A DNA stretch of 64,000 nucleotides from positions 93,501 to 157,500 of the forward strand of contig JAKOON010000069.1 of assembly GCA_022577435.1 (NCBI GenBank), read 5' to 3'. The stretch is from Embiotoca jacksoni. Taxonomy: Eukaryota; Chordata; Actinopteri; Embiotocidae. Both the position numbers and the translations under genes were made by a program. Of the stretch, positions 15,801-36,800 are shown in pieces (position 1 is the stretch's first letter; each line of letters opens with the position of its first letter). Below the pieces are notes generated by a model. It was given only the letters and a program-made list of their open reading frames with translations, ran no database searches and was not told the origin of the DNA.

Positions 15801-18800
15801 CAACAAACACACATAACAAACAGACAACACACACACAACAAACACAACAAACACACAACACACACACAACAAACACACGACAAACACACAACACACACAA
15901 CAAACACACGACAAAAAACAAACACAAAATAAACACAATAAACACACAACAAACACACAACACGCACAACACACACAACAAACACACAACAAACACACAC
16001 AACAAACACAACAAACACACACAACAAACACAACAAACACACAACAAACACACAACAAACACAACAAACACAACAGACACAACAGACACAACAAACACAC
16101 AACAAACACAACACACACAACAAACACACAACACACACAACAAATACACAACAAACACAAAACAAACACAACAAACACACAACAACAAAACAAACACACA
16201 ACAAACACACACAACTAACACAAAGCAAACACAACAAACACAACAAACACACAACACACACAACAAACACACAACAAACACACACACAAACACACACACA
16301 ACAAACACACACAACAAACACACAACAAACAAACACAACAAACACACACAACAAACACAACAAACACACAACACAGACACAACAAACACACAACAAACAC
16401 AACAAACACACACAACAAACACACAACAAACACACAACAAAAAAACACAACAAACACACACAACAAACACACAACACACAACAAACACACACAACAAACA
16501 CAACAAACACACAACACACAACAAACACACACAACAAACACAAACACACACACAACAAACACACAACAAACAAACACACACAACAAACACAACAAACACA
16601 ACAAACACACAACACACAACAAACACACACAACAAACACACACACAAACACACACACAACAAACACACACAACAAACACACACAACAAACACAACAAACA
16701 CACAACACACAACACACACACACACAAACACACACACAACAAACACACAACAAACAAACACACACAACAAACACAACAAACACAGCAAACACACAACACA
16801 CAACAAACACACACAAACACACACACAACAAACACACACAACAAACACACAACAAACAAACACAACAAACACACACAACAAACACAACAAACACACAACA
16901 CAGACACAACAAACACACAACAAACACAACAAACACACACAACAAACACACAACAAACACACAACAAAAAAACAAACACACAACAAACACACAACACACA
17001 ACAAACACACAACAAACATACAACAAACAGACAACAAACACACAACAAACACACAACAAACACACAACAAACACAAAACAAACACAACAAACACACAACA
17101 AACACACAAAGAACACAACAAACACACAACACAGACACAACAAACACACAACAAACACAACACACACACAACAAACACATAACAAACACAACAACAGACA
17201 ACACACACAACAAACAAAACAAACACACAACAAACACAACACACACAACAGACACACAACAAACACAACAAACACACAACAAACACACACAACAAACACA
17301 CAACAAAGACCCACAACAAACACACAACAAACACACACAACAAACACACACAACAAACACACAACAAACACACACAACAAACACACACAACAAACACACA
17401 ACAAACACACACAATACACACAATAAACACACAACAAACACAACAAACACACAACAAACACACACAACACACACAACAAACACACAACTAACACACAACA
17501 AACACACACAACAAACCCACAACAAACACACATAACAAACACACAACAAACACAACACACACAACAAACACAACAAACACACACAACACACAACAAACAC
17601 ACACAAGAAACACACAACAAACACACACAACAAACACACAACAAACACACAACACAGACAGAACAAACACATAACAAACACACAACAAACACACACACAA
17701 CAAACACACACAAACACACACAACAAACACACACAACAAACACACACAACAATCACACAACAAACAAACACAACAAGCACAACAAACACACAACACACAA
17801 CAAACACACAACAAACACACAACAAACACACAACAAACACAACAAACACACACAACAAACACACACAACAAGCACACAACAAACACAACAAACACACACA
17901 ACAAACACACACACAACAAAAAACAAACACACAACAAACACACACAACAAACACACACACAACAAACACACAACAAACACACAACAAACACACATCAAAC
18001 ACAAAACAAACACACACACAACAAACACACAACAAACACAAACACACAACAAACACAAAACAAACACACAACAAATACACACAACAAACACAAAACAAAC
18101 ACAAAACAAACACACAACAAACACACAAACACACAACAAACACACAACAAACACAACAAACACACAACAAACACACAACACACTCACACAACAAATACAA
18201 CAAACACACACAACAAACACACAACAAACACAAAACAAACACACAACAAACACACAACAAACACAAAACAAACACAAAACAAACACACAACAAACACACA
18301 AACACACAACAAACACACAACAAACACAACAAACACAACAAACACACAACAAACACACGCAACAAACACAAAACAAACACAACAAACACACAACATAGAC
18401 ACAACAAACACAACAAACACACAGCAAACACAACAAACACACAACAAACACACAACAAACACACACAACAAACACACAACACACAACAAACACACACAAC
18501 AAACATACAACAAACACACAACAAACACAACAAACACACACAACAAACACACAACACACAACAAACACACAACAAACACAAAACAAACACAACAAACACA
18601 ACAAACACACAACACAGACACAACAAACACACAACAAACACAACACACACAACAAACACACAACAAACACACAACAGACACCCAACAAACACAACAAACA
18701 CACACAACCAACACAACAAACACACAACACACACACAACAAACACACAACAAACACACACAACAAACACACAACACACACAACACACACACACAACAAAC

Positions 18801-21800
18801 ACAGCAAACACAACAAACACACAACAAACACTCAACAAACACACAACAAACACACACAACAAACACACAACAAACACACACAACAAACACACACAACAAA
18901 CACACAACAAACACACACACAACAAACACAACAAACACACACAACAGACGCACAACAAACACAACAAACACACAGCAAACACACAACAAACACAACAAAC
19001 ACAACAAACCCACAACAAACACACAACAAACACACAACAAACACACACAACAAACACACACAACAAACACAACACACACAACAAACACACAACAGACACC
19101 CAACAAACACAACAAACACACACAACCAACACAACAAACACACAACACACACACAACAAACACACAACAAACACACACAACAAACACACAACACACACAA
19201 CACACACACACAACAAACACAGCAAACACAACAAACACACACAACAAACACAACAAAAACACAACAAACACACAACAAACACAACAAACACAACAGACAC
19301 AACAGACACAACAAACACACAACAAACACAACACACACAACAAACACACAACACACACAACAAATACACAACAAACACAAAACAAACACAACAAACACAC
19401 AACAACAAAACAAACACACAACAAACACACACAACAAACACAAAGCAAACACAACAAACACAACAAACACACAACAAACACAACAAACACACACACAACA
19501 AACACAACAAACACACACAACAGACGCACAACAAACACAACAAACACACACAGCAAACACACAACAAACACAACAAACACACAACAAACACAACAAACAC
19601 AACAGACACAACAGACACAACAAACACACAACAAACACAACACACACAACAAACACACAACACACACAACAAATACACAACAAACACAAAACAAACACAA
19701 CAAACACACAACAACAAAACAAACACACAACAAACACACACAACAAACACAAAGCAAACACAACAAACACAACAAACACACAACAAACACAACAAACACA
19801 CACACAACAAACACAACAAACACACACAACAAACACAACAAACACACAACAAACACACAACAAACACAACAAACACAACAGACACAACAGACACAACAAA
19901 CACACAACAAACACAACACACACAACAAACACACAACACACACAACAAATACACAACAAACACAAAACAAACACAACAAACACACAACAACAAAACAAAC
20001 ACACAACAAACACACACAACAAACACAAAGCAAACACAACAAACACAACAAACACACAACAAACACAACAAACACACACACAACAAACACAACAAACACA
20101 CACAACAGACGCACAACAAACACAACAAACACACACAGCAAACACACAACAAACACAACAAAAACACAACAAACACACAACAAACACAACAAACACAACA
20201 GACACAACAGACACAACAAACACACAACAAACACAACACACACAACAAACACACAACACACACAACAAATACACAACAAACACAAAACAAACACAACAAA
20301 CACACAACAACAAAACAAACACACAACAAACACACACAACAAACACAAAGCAAACACAACAAACACAACAAACACACAACAAACACAACAAACACACACA
20401 CAACAAACACAACAAACACACACAACAGACGCACAACAAACACAACAAACACACACAGCAAACACACAACAAACACAACAAACACAACAAACACACAACA
20501 AACACACACAACAAACACACAACAAACACAACAAACAAAACAAACAACAAACACAACAAACACACAACAAACACAACACACACAACACACTCACACAACA
20601 AACACACAACAAACACACATAACAAACAGACAACACACACACAACAAACACAACAAACACACAACACACACACAACAAACACACGACAAACACACAACAC
20701 ACACAACAAACACACAACAAAAAACAAACACAAAACAAACACAATAAACACACAACAAACACACAACACGCACAACACACACAACAAACACACAACAAAC
20801 ACACACAACAAACACAACAAACACACACAACAAACACAACAAACACACAACAAACACACAACAAACACACAACAAACACAACAAACACAACAGACACAAC
20901 AGACACAACAAACACACAACAAACACAACACACACAACAAACACACAACACACACAACAAATACACAACAAACACAACAAACACACAACAACAAAACAAA
21001 CACACAACAAACACACACAACAAACACAAAGCAAACACAACAAACACAACAAACACACAACACACACAACAAACACACAACAAACACACACACAAACACA
21101 CACACAACAAACACACACAACAAACACACAACAAACAAACACAACAAACACACACAACAAACACAACAAACACACAACACAGACACAACAAACACACAAC
21201 AAACACAACAAACACACACAACAAACACACAACAAACACACAACAAAAAAACACAACAAACACACACAACACACAACAAACACACACAACAAACACAACA
21301 AACACACAACACACAACAAACACACACAACAAACACACACACAAACACACACACAACAAACACACAACAAACAAACACACACAACAAACACAACAAACAC
21401 AACAAACACACAACACACAACAAACACACACACAAACACACACACAACAAACACACACAACAAACACACACAACAAACACAACAAACACACAACACACAA
21501 CAAACACACAACAAACACACACAACAAACACAACAAACACACAACACACAACAAACACACAACAAACACACACAAACACACACACAACAAACACACAACA
21601 AACAAACACACACAACAAACACAACAAACACAACAAACACACAACACACAACAAACACACACAAACACACACACAACAAACACACACAACAAACACACAA
21701 CAAACAAACACAACAAACACACACATCAAACACAACAAACACACAACACAGACACAACAAACACACAACAAACACAACAAACACACACAACAAACACACA

Positions 21801-24800
21801 ACAAACACACAACAAAAAAACAAACACACAACAAACACACAACACACAACAAACACACACAACAAACATACAACAAACAGACAACAAACACACAACAAAC
21901 ACACAACAAACACAAAACAAACACAACAAACACACAACAAACACACAAAGAACACAACAAACACACAACACAGACACAACAAACACACAACAAACACAAC
22001 ACACACACAACAAACACATAACAAACACAACAACAGACAGCACACACAACAAACAAAACAAACACACAACAAACACAACACACACAACAGACACACAACA
22101 AACACAACAAACACACAACAAACACACACAACAAACACACAACAAAGACCCACAACAAACACACAACAAACACACACAAACACACACACAACAAACACAC
22201 ACAACAAACACACACAACAAACACAACAAACACACAACACACAACAAACACACACAACAAACACACACACAAACACACACACAACAAACACACAACAAAC
22301 AAACACACACAACAAACACAACAAACACAACAAACACACAACAACAAAACAAACACACAACAAACACACACAACAAACACAAAGCAAACACAACAAACAC
22401 AACAAACACACAACACACACAACAAACACACAACAAACACACACACAAACACACACACAACAAACACACACAACAAACACACAACAAACAAACACAACAA
22501 ACACACACAACAAACACAACAAACACACAACACAGACACAACAAACACACAACAAACACAACAAACACACACAACAATCACACAACAAACACACAACAAA
22601 AAAACACAACAAACACACACAACAAACACACAACACACAACAAACACACACAACAAACACAACAAACACACAACACACAACAAACACACACAACAAACAC
22701 ACACACAAACACACACACAACAAACACACAACAAACAAACACACACAACAAACACAACAAACACAACAAACACACAACACACAACAAACACACACAACAA
22801 ACACACACACAAACACACACACAACAAACACACACAACAAACACACACAACAAACACAACAAACACACAACACACAACAAACACACACAACAAACACACA
22901 CACAAACACACACACAACAAACACACAACAAACAAACACACACAACAAACACAACAAACACAACAAACACACAACACACAACAAACACACACAAACACAC
23001 ACACAACAAACACACACAACAAACACACAACAAACAAACACAACAAACACACACAACAAACACACAACAAAAAAACACAACAAACACACACAACAAACAC
23101 ACAACACACAACAAACACAAACAACAAACACACACACAAACACACACACAACAAACACACAACAAACAAACACACACAACAAACACAACAAACACAACAA
23201 ACACAACAAACACACAACACACAACAAACACACACAACAAACACACACACAAACACACACACAACAAACACACACAACAAACACACACAACAAACACAAC
23301 AAACACACAACACACAACAAACACACACAACAAACACACACACAAACACACACACAACAAACACACAACAAACAAACACACACAACAAACACAACAAACA
23401 CAACGAACACACACAAACACACACACAACAAACACACACAACAAACACACAACAAACAAACACAACAAACACACACAACAAACACAACAAACACACAACA
23501 CAGACACAACAAACACACAACAAACACAACAAACACACACAACAAACACACAACAAACACACAACAAAAAAACACAACACACAACAAACACACAACACAC
23601 AACAAACACACACAACAAACATACAACAAACAGACAACAAACACACAACAAACACACAACAAACACAAAACAAACACAACAAACACACAACAAACACACA
23701 AAGAACACAACAAACACACAACACAGACACAACAAACACACAACAAACACAACACACACACAACAAACACATAACAAACACAACAACAGACAGCACACAC
23801 AACAAACAAAACAAACACACAACAAACACAACACACACAACAGACACACAACAAACACAACAAACACACAACAAACACACACAACAAACACACAACAAAG
23901 ACCCACAACAAACACACAACAAACACACACAAACACACACACAACAAACACACACAACAAACACACACAACAAACACAACAAACACACAACACACAACAA
24001 ACACACACAACAAACACACACACAAACACACACACAACAAACACACAACAAACAAACACACACAACAAACACAACAAACACAACAAACACACAACACACA
24101 ACAAACACACACAAACACACACACAACAAACACACACAACAAACACACAACAAACAAACACAACAAACACACACAACAAACACAACAAACACACAACACA
24201 GACACAACAAACACACAACAAACACAACAAACACACACAACAAACACACAACAAACACACAACAAAAAAACAAACACACAACAAACACACAACACACAAC
24301 AAACACACACAACAAACATGCAACAAACAGACAACAAACACACAACAAACACACAACAAACACAAAACAAACACAACAAACACAACAAACACACAAAGAA
24401 CACAACAAACACACAACACAGACACAACAAACACACAACAAACACAACACACACACAACAAACACATAACAAACACAACAACAGACAGCACACACAACAA
24501 ACAAAACAAACACACAACAAACACAACACACACAACAGACACACAACAAACACAACAAACACACAACAAACACACACAACAAACACACAACAAAGACCCA
24601 CAACAAACACACAACAAACACACACAACAAACACACACAACAAACACACAACAAACACACACAACAAACACACACAACAAACACACAACAAACACACACA
24701 ATACACACAACACACACAATAAACACACAACAAACACAACAAACACACAACAAACACACACAACACACACAACAAACACACAACTAACACACAACAAACA

Positions 24801-27800
24801 CACACAACAAACCCACAACAAACACACATAAAAAACACACAACAAACACAACACACACAACAAACACAACAAACACACACAACACACAACAAACACACAC
24901 AAGAAACACACAACAAACACACACAACAAACACACAACAAACACACACAACAAACACACAACAAACACACAACAAACACAACAAAGAGACAACAAACACA
25001 CAACAAACACACACAACAAACACACAACAAACACACAACACAGACACAACAAACACATAACAAACACACAACAAACACACACACAACAAACACACACAAA
25101 CACACACAACAAACACACAACAAACACACACAACAATCACACAACAAACAAACACAACAAGCACAACAAACACACAACACACAATAAACACACAACAAAC
25201 ACACAACACGCACAACACACACAACAAACACACAACAAACACACACAACAAACACAACAAACACACACAACAAACACAACAAACACACAACAAACACACA
25301 ACAAACACAACAAACACAACAGACACAACAGACACAACAAACACACAACAAACACAACACACACAACAAACACACAACACACACAACAAATACACAACAA
25401 ACACAACAAACACACAACAACAAAACAAACACACAACAAACACACACAACAAACACAAAGCAAACACAACAAACACAACAAACACACAACACACACAACA
25501 AACACACAACAAACACACACACAAACACACACACAACAAACACACACAACAAACACACAACAAACAAACACAACAAACACACACAACAAACACAACAAAC
25601 ACACAACACAGACACAACAAACACACAACAAACACAACAAACACACACAACAAACACACAACAAACACACAACAAAAAAACACAACAAACACACACAACA
25701 CACAACAAACACACACAACAAACACAACAAACACACAACACACAACAAACACACACAACAAACACACACACAAACACACACACAACAAACACACAACAAA
25801 CAAACACACACAACAAACACAACAAACACAACAAACACACAACACACAACAAACACACACACAAACACACACACAACAAACACACACAACAAACACACAC
25901 AACAAACACAACAAACACACAACACACAACAAACACACAACAAACACACACACAAACACACACACAACAAACACACAACAAACAAACACACACAACAAAC
26001 ACAACAAACACAACAAACACACAACACACAACAAACACACACAAACACACACACAACAAACACACACAACAAACACACAACAAACAAACACAACAAACAC
26101 ACACATCAAACACAACAAACACACAACACAGACACAACAAACACACAACAAACACAACAAACACACACAACAAACACACAACAAACACACAACAAAAAAA
26201 CAAACACACAACAAACACACAACACACAACAAACACACACAACAAACATACAACAAACAGACAACAAACACACAACAAACACACAACAAACACAAAACAA
26301 ACACAACAAACACACAACAAACACACAAAGAACACAACAAACACACAACACAGACACAACAAACACACAACAAACACAACACACACACAACAAACACATA
26401 ACAAACACAACAACAGACAGCACACACAACAAACAAAACAAACACACAACAAACACAACACACACAACAGACACACAACAAACACAACAAACACACAACA
26501 AACACACACAACAAACACACAACAAAGACCCACAACAAACACACAACAAACACACACAAACACACACACAACAAACACACACAACAAACACACACAACAA
26601 ACACAACAAACACACAACACACAACAAACACACACAACAAACACACACACAAACACACACACAACAAACACACAACAAACAAACACACACAACAAACACA
26701 ACAAACACAACAAACACACAACAACAAAACAAACACACAACAAACACACACAACAAACACAAAGCAAACACAACAAACACAACAAACACACAACACACAC
26801 AACAAACACACAACAAACACACACACAAACACACACACAACAAACACACACAACAAACACACAACAAACAAACACAACAAACACACACAACAAACACAAC
26901 AAACACACAACACAGACACAACAAACACACAACAAACACAACAAACACACACAACAATCACACAACAAACACACAACAAAAAAACACAACAAACACACAC
27001 AACAAACACACAACACACAACAAACACACACAACAAACACAACAAACACACAACACACAACAAACACACACAACAAACACACACACAAACACACACACAA
27101 CAAACACACAACAAACAAACACACACAACAAACACAACAAACACAACAAACACACAACACACAACAAACACACACAACAAACACACACACAAACACACAC
27201 ACAACAAACACACACAACAAACACACACAACAAACACAACAAACACACAACACACAACAAACACACACAACAAACACACACACAAACACACACACAACAA
27301 ACACACAACAAACGAACACACACAACAAACACAACAAACACAACAAACACACAACACACAACAAACACACACAAACACACACACAACAAACACACACAAC
27401 AAACACACAACAAACAAACACAACAAACACACACAACAAACACACAACAAAAAAACACAACAAACACACACAACAAACACACAACACACAACAAACACAC
27501 ACAACAAACACAACAAACACACAACACACAACAAACACACACAACAAACACACACACAAACACACACACAACAAACACACAACAACAAAACAAACACACA
27601 ACAAACACACACAACAAACACAAAGCAAACACAACAAACACAACAAACACACAACACACACAACAAACACACAACAAACACACACACAAACACACACACA
27701 ACAAACACACACAACAAACACACAACAAACAAACACAACAAACACACACAACAAACACAACAAACACACAACACAGAAACAACAAACACACAACAAACAC

Positions 27801-30800
27801 AACAAACACACACAACAATCACACAACAAACACACAACAAAAAAACACAACAAACACACACAACAAACACACAACACACAACAAACACACACAACAAACA
27901 CAACAAACACACAACACACAACAAACACACACAACAAACACACACACAAACACACACACAACAAACACACAACAAACAAACACACACAACAAACACAACA
28001 AACACAACAAACACACAACACACAACAAACACACACAACAAACACACACACAAACACACACACAACAAACACACACAACAAACACACACAACAAACACAA
28101 CAAACACACAACACACAACAAACACACACAACAAACACACACACAAACACACACACAACAAACACAACAAACGAACACACACAACAAACACAACAAACAC
28201 AACAAACACACAACACACAACAAACACACACAAACACACACACAACAAACACACACAACAAACACACAACAAACAAACACAACAAACACACACAACAAAC
28301 ACACAACAAAAAAACACAACAAACACACACAACAAACACACAACACACAACAAACACACACAACAAACACAACAAACACACAACACACAACAAACACACA
28401 CAACAAACACACACACAAACACACACACAACAAACACACAACAAACAAACACACACAACAAACACAACAAACACAACAAACACAACAAACACACAACACA
28501 CAACAAACACACACAACAAACACACACACAAACACACACAACAAACACACACAACAAACACACACAACAAACACAACAAACACACAACACACAACAAACA
28601 CACACAACAAACACACACACAAACACACACACAACAAACACACAACAAACAAACACACACAACAAACACAACAAACACACAACACACAACAAACACACAC
28701 AACAAACACACACACAAACACACACACAACAAACACACAACAAACAAACACACACAACAAACACAACAAACACAACAAACACACAACACACAACAAACAC
28801 ACACAACAAACACACACACAAACACACACACAACAAACACACACAACAAACACACACAACAAACACAACAAACACACAACACACAACAAACACACACAAC
28901 AAACACACACACAAACACACACACAACAAACACACAACAAACAAACACACACAACAAACACAACAAACACAACAAACACACAACACACAACAAACACACA
29001 CAAACACACACACAACAAACACACACAACAAACACACAACAAACAAACACAACAAACACACACAACAAACACACAACAAAAAAACACAACAAACACACAC
29101 AACAAACACACAACACACAACAAACACACACAACAAACACAACAAACACACAACACACAACAAACACACACAACAAACACACACACAAACACACACACAA
29201 CAAACACACAACAAACAAACACACACAACAAACACAACAAACACAACAAACACAACAAACACACAACACACAACAAACACACACAACAAACACACACACA
29301 AACACACACACAACAAACACACACAACAAACACACACAACAAACACAACAAACACACAACACACAACAAACACACACAACAAACACACACACAAACACAC
29401 ACACAACAAACACACAACAAACAAACACACACAACAAACACAACAAACACAACGAACACACACAAACACACACACAACAAACACACACAACAAACACACA
29501 ACAAACAAACACAACAAACACACACAACAAACACAACAAACACACAACACAGACACAACAAACACACAACAAACACAACAAACACACACAACAAACACAC
29601 AACAAACACACAACAAAAAAACAAACACACAACAAACACACAACACACAACAAACACACACAACAAACATACAACAAACAGACAACAAACACACAACAAA
29701 CACACAACAAACACAAAACAAACACAACAAACACACAACAAACACACAAAGAACACAACAAACACACAACACAGACACAACAAACACACAACAAACACAA
29801 CACACACACAACAAACACATAACAAACACAACAACAGACAGCACACACAACAAACAAAACAAACACACAACAAACACAACACACACAACAGACACACAAC
29901 AAACACAACAAACACACAACAAACACACACAACAAACACACAACAAAGACCCACAACAAACACACAACAAACACACACAAACACACACACAACAAACACA
30001 CACAACAAACACACACAACAAACACAACAAACACACAACACACAACAAACACACACAACAAACACACACACAAACACACACACAACAAACACACAACAAA
30101 CAAACACACACAACAAACACAACAAACACAACAAACACACAACACACAACAAACACACACAAACACACACACAACAAACACACACAACAAACACACAACA
30201 AACAAACACAACAAACACACACAACAAACACAACAAACACACAACACAGACACAACAAACACACAACAAACACAACAAACACACACAACAAACACACAAC
30301 AAACACACAACAAAAAAACAAACACACAACAAACACACAACACACAACAAACACACACAACAAACATACAACAAACAGACAACAAACACACAACAAACAC
30401 ACAACAAACACAAAACAAACACAACAAACACAACAAACACACAAAGAACACAACAAACACACAACACAGACACAACAAACACACAACAAACACAACACAC
30501 ACACAACAAACACATAACAAACACAACAACAGACAGCACACACAACAAACAAAACAAACACACAACAAACACAACACACACAACAGACACACAACAAACA
30601 CAACAAACACACAACAAACACACACAACAAACACACAACAAAGACCCACAACAAACACACAACAAACACACACAACAAACACACACAACAAACACACAAC
30701 AAACACACACAACAAACACACACAACAAACACACAACAAACACACACAATACACACAACACACACAATAAACACACAACAAACACAACAAACACACAACA

Positions 30801-33800
30801 AACACACACAACACACACAACAAACACACAACTAACACACAACAAACACACACAACAAACCCACAACAAACACACATAAAAAACACACAACAAACACAAC
30901 ACACACAACAAACACAACAAACACACACAACACACAACAAACACACACAAGAAACACACAACAAACACACACAACAAACACACAACAAACACACACAACA
31001 AACACACAACAAACACACAACAAACACAACAAAGAGACAACAAACACACAACAAACACACACAACAAACACACAACAAACACACAACACAGACACAACAA
31101 ACACATAACAAACACACAACAAACACACACACAACAAACACACACAAACACACACAACAAACACACAACAAACACACACAACAATCACACAACAAACAAA
31201 CACAACAAGCACAACAAACACACAACACACAATAAACACACAACAAACACACAACACGCACAACACACACAACAAACACACAACAAACACACACAACAAA
31301 CACAACAAACACACACAACAAACACAACAAACACACAACAAACACACAACAAACACACAACAAACACAACAAACACAACAGACACAACAGACACAACAAA
31401 CACACAACAAACACAACACACACAACAAACACACAACACACACAACAAATACACAACAAACACAACAAACACACAACAACAAAACAAACACACAACAAAC
31501 ACACACAACAAACACAAAGCAAACACAACAAACACAACAAACACACAACACACACAACAAACACACAACAAACACACACACAAACACACACACAACAAAC
31601 ACACACAACAAACACACAACAAACAAACACAACAAACACACACAACAAACACAACAAACACACAACACAGACACAACAAACACACAACAAACACAACAAA
31701 CACACACAACAAACACACAACAAACACACAACAAAAAAACACAACAAACACACACAACACACAACAAACACACACAACAAACACAACAAACACAACAAAC
31801 ACACAACAAACACACACAACAAACACACAACAAAGACCCACAACAAACACACAACAAACACACACAAACACACACACAACAAACACACACAACAAACACA
31901 CACAACAAACACAACAAACACACAACACACAACAAACACACACAACAAACACACACACAAACACACACACAACAAACACACAACAAACAAACACACACAA
32001 CAAACACAACAAACACAACAAACACACAACAACAAAACAAACACACAACAAACACACACAACAAACACAAAGCAAACACAACAAACACAACAAACACACA
32101 ACACACACAACAAACACACAACAAACACACACACAAACACACACACAACAAACACACACAACAAACACACAACAAACAAACACAACAAACACACACAACA
32201 AACACAACAAACACACAACACAGACACAACAAACACACAACAAACACAACAAACACACACAACAATCACACAACAAACACACAACAAAAAACACAACAAA
32301 CACACACAACAAACACACAACACACAACAAACACACACAACAAACACAACAAACACACAACACACAACAAACACACACAACAAACACACACACAAACACA
32401 CACACAACAAACACACAACAAACAAACACACACAACAAACACAACAAACACAACAAACACACAACACACAACAAACACACACAACAAACACACACACAAA
32501 CACACACACAACAAACACACACAACAAACACACACAACAAACACAACAAACACACAACACACAACAAACACACACAACAAACACACACACAAACACACAC
32601 ACAACAAACACACAACAAACGAACACACACAACAAACACAACAAACACAACAAACACACAACACACAACAAACACACACAAACACACACACAACAAACAC
32701 ACACAACAAACACACAACAAACAAACACAACAAACACACACAACAAACACACAACAAAAAAACACAACAAACACACACAACAAACACACAACACACAACA
32801 AACACACACAACAAACACAACAAACACACAACACACAACAAACACACACAACAAACACACACACAAACACACACACAACAAACACACAACAAACAAACAC
32901 ACACAACAAACACAACAAACACAACAAACACAACAAACACACAACACACAACAAACACACACAACAAACACACACACAAACACACACAACAAACACACAC
33001 AACAAACACACACAACAAACACAACAAACACACAACACACAACAAACACACACAACAAACACACACACAAACACACACACAACAAACACACAACAAACAA
33101 ACACACACAACAAACACAACAAACACACAACACACAACAAACACACACAACAAACACACACACAAACACACACACAACAAACACACAACAAACAAACACA
33201 CACAACAAACACAACAAACACAACAAACACACAACACACAACAAACACACACAACAAACACACACACAAACACACACACAACAAACACACACAACAAACA
33301 CACACAACAAACACAACAAACACACAACACACAACAAACACACACAACAAACACACACACAAACACACACACAACAAACACACAACAAACAAACACACAC
33401 AACAAACACAACAAACACAACAAACACACAACACACAACAAACACACACAAACACACACACAACAAACACACACAACAAACACAAAACAAACAAACACAA
33501 CAAACACACACAACAAACACACAACAAAAAAACACAACAAACACACACAACAAACACACAACACACAACAAACACACACAACAAACACAACAAACACACA
33601 ACACACAACAAACACACACAACAAACACACACACAAACACACACACAACAAACACACAACAAACAAACACACACAACAAACACAACAAACACAACAAACA
33701 CAACAAACACACAACACACAACAAACACACACAACAAACACACACACAAACACACACACAACAAACACACACAACAAACACACACAACAAACACAACAAA

Positions 33801-36800
33801 CACACAACACACAACAAACACACACAACAAACACACACACAAACACACACACAACAAACACACAACAAACAAACACACACAACAAACACAACAAACACAA
33901 CGAACACACACAAACACACACACAACAAACACACACAACAAACACACAACAAACAAACACAACAAACACACACAACAAACACAACAAACACACAACACAG
34001 ACACAACAAACACACAACAAACACAACAAACACACACAACAAACACACAACAAACACACAACAAAAAAACAAACACACAACAAACACACAACACACAACA
34101 AACACACACAACAAACATACAACAAACAGACAACAAACACACAACAAACACACAACAAACACAAAACAAACACAACAAACACACAACAAACACACAAAGA
34201 ACACAACAAACACACAACACAGACACAACAAACACACAACAAACACAACACACACACAACAAACACATAACAAACACAACAACAGACAGCACACACAACA
34301 AACAAAACAAACACACAACAAACACAACACACACAACAGACACACAACAAACACAACAAACACACAACAAACACACACAACAAACACACAACAAAGACCC
34401 ACAACAAACACACAACAAACACACACAAACACACACACAACAAACACACACAACAAACACACACAACAAACACAACAAACACACAACACACAACAAACAC
34501 ACACAACAAACACACACACAAACACACACACAACAAACACACACAAACAAACACACACAACAAACACAACAAACACAACAAACACACAACACACAACAAA
34601 CACACACAAACACACACACAACAAACACACACAACAAACACACAACAAACAAACACAACAAACACACACAACAAACACAACAAACACACAACACAGACAC
34701 AACAAACACACAACAAACACAACAAACACACACAACAAACACACAACAAACACACAACAAAAAAACAAACACACAACAAACACACAACACACAACAAACA
34801 CACACAACAAACATACAACAAACAGACAACAAACACACAACAAACACACAACAAACACAAAACAAACACAACAAACACAACAAACACACAAAGAACACAA
34901 CAAACACACAACACAGACACAACAAACACACAACAAACACAACACACACACAACAAACACATAACAAACACAACAACAGACAGCACACACAACAAACAAA
35001 ACAAACACACAACAAACACAACACACACAACAGACACACAACAAACACAACAAACACACAACAAACACACACAACAAACACACAACAAAGACCCACAACA
35101 AACACACAACAAACACACACAACAAACACACACAACAAACACACAACAAACACACACAACAAACACACACAACAAACACACAACAAACACACACAATACA
35201 CACAACACACACAATAAACACACAACAAACACAACAAACACACAACAAACACACACAACACACACAACAAACACACAACTAACACACAACAAACACACAC
35301 AACAAACCCACAACAAACACACATAAAAAACACACAACAAACACAACACACACAACAAACACAACAAACACACACAACACACAACAAACACACACAAGAA
35401 ACACACAACAAACACACACAACAAACACACAACAAACACACACAACAAACACACAACAAACACACAACAAACACAACAAAGAGACAACAAACACACAACA
35501 AACACACACAACAAACACACAACAAACACACAACACAGACACAACAAACACATAACAAACACACAACAAACACACACACAACAAACACACACAAACACAC
35601 ACAACAAACACACAACAAACACACACAACAATCACACAACAAACAAACACAACAAGCACAACAAACACACAACACACAATAAACACACAACAAACACACA
35701 ACACGCACAACACACACAACAAACACACAACAAACACACACCACAAACACAACAAACACACACAACAAACACAACAAACACACAACAAACACACAACAAA
35801 CACACAACAAACACAACAAACACAACAGACACAACAGACACAACAAACACACAACAAACACAACACACACAACAAACACACAACACACACAACAAATACA
35901 CAACAAACACAACAAACACACAACAACAAAACAAACACACAACAAACACACACAACAAACACAAAGCAAACACAACAAACACAACAAACACACAACACAC
36001 ACAACAAACACACAACAAACACACACACAAACACACACACAACAAACACACACAACAAACACACAACAAACAAACACAACAAACACACACAACAAACACA
36101 ACAAACACACAACACAGACACAACAAACACACAACAAACACAACAAACACACACAACAAACACACAACAAACACACAACAAAAAAACACAACAAACACAC
36201 ACAACACACAACAAACACACACAACAAACACAACAAACACACAACACACAACAAACACACACAACAAACACACACACAAACACACACACAACAAACACAC
36301 AACAAACAAACACACACAACAAACACAACAAACACAACAAACACACAACACACAACAAACACACACACAAACACACACACAACAAACACACACAACAAAC
36401 ACACACAACAAACACAACAAACACACAACACACAACAAACACACAACAAACACACACACAAACACACACACAACAAACACACAACAAACAAACACACACA
36501 ACAAACACAACAAACACAACAAACACACAACACACAACAAACACACACAAACACACACACAACAAACACACACAACAAACACACAACAAACAAACACAAC
36601 AAACACACACATCAAACACAACAAACACACAACACAGACACAACAAACACACAACAAACACAACAAACACACACAACAAACACACAACAAACACACAACA
36701 AAAAAACAAACACACAACAAACACACAACACACAACAAACACACACAACAAACATACAACAAACAGACAACAAACACACAACAAACACACAACAAACACA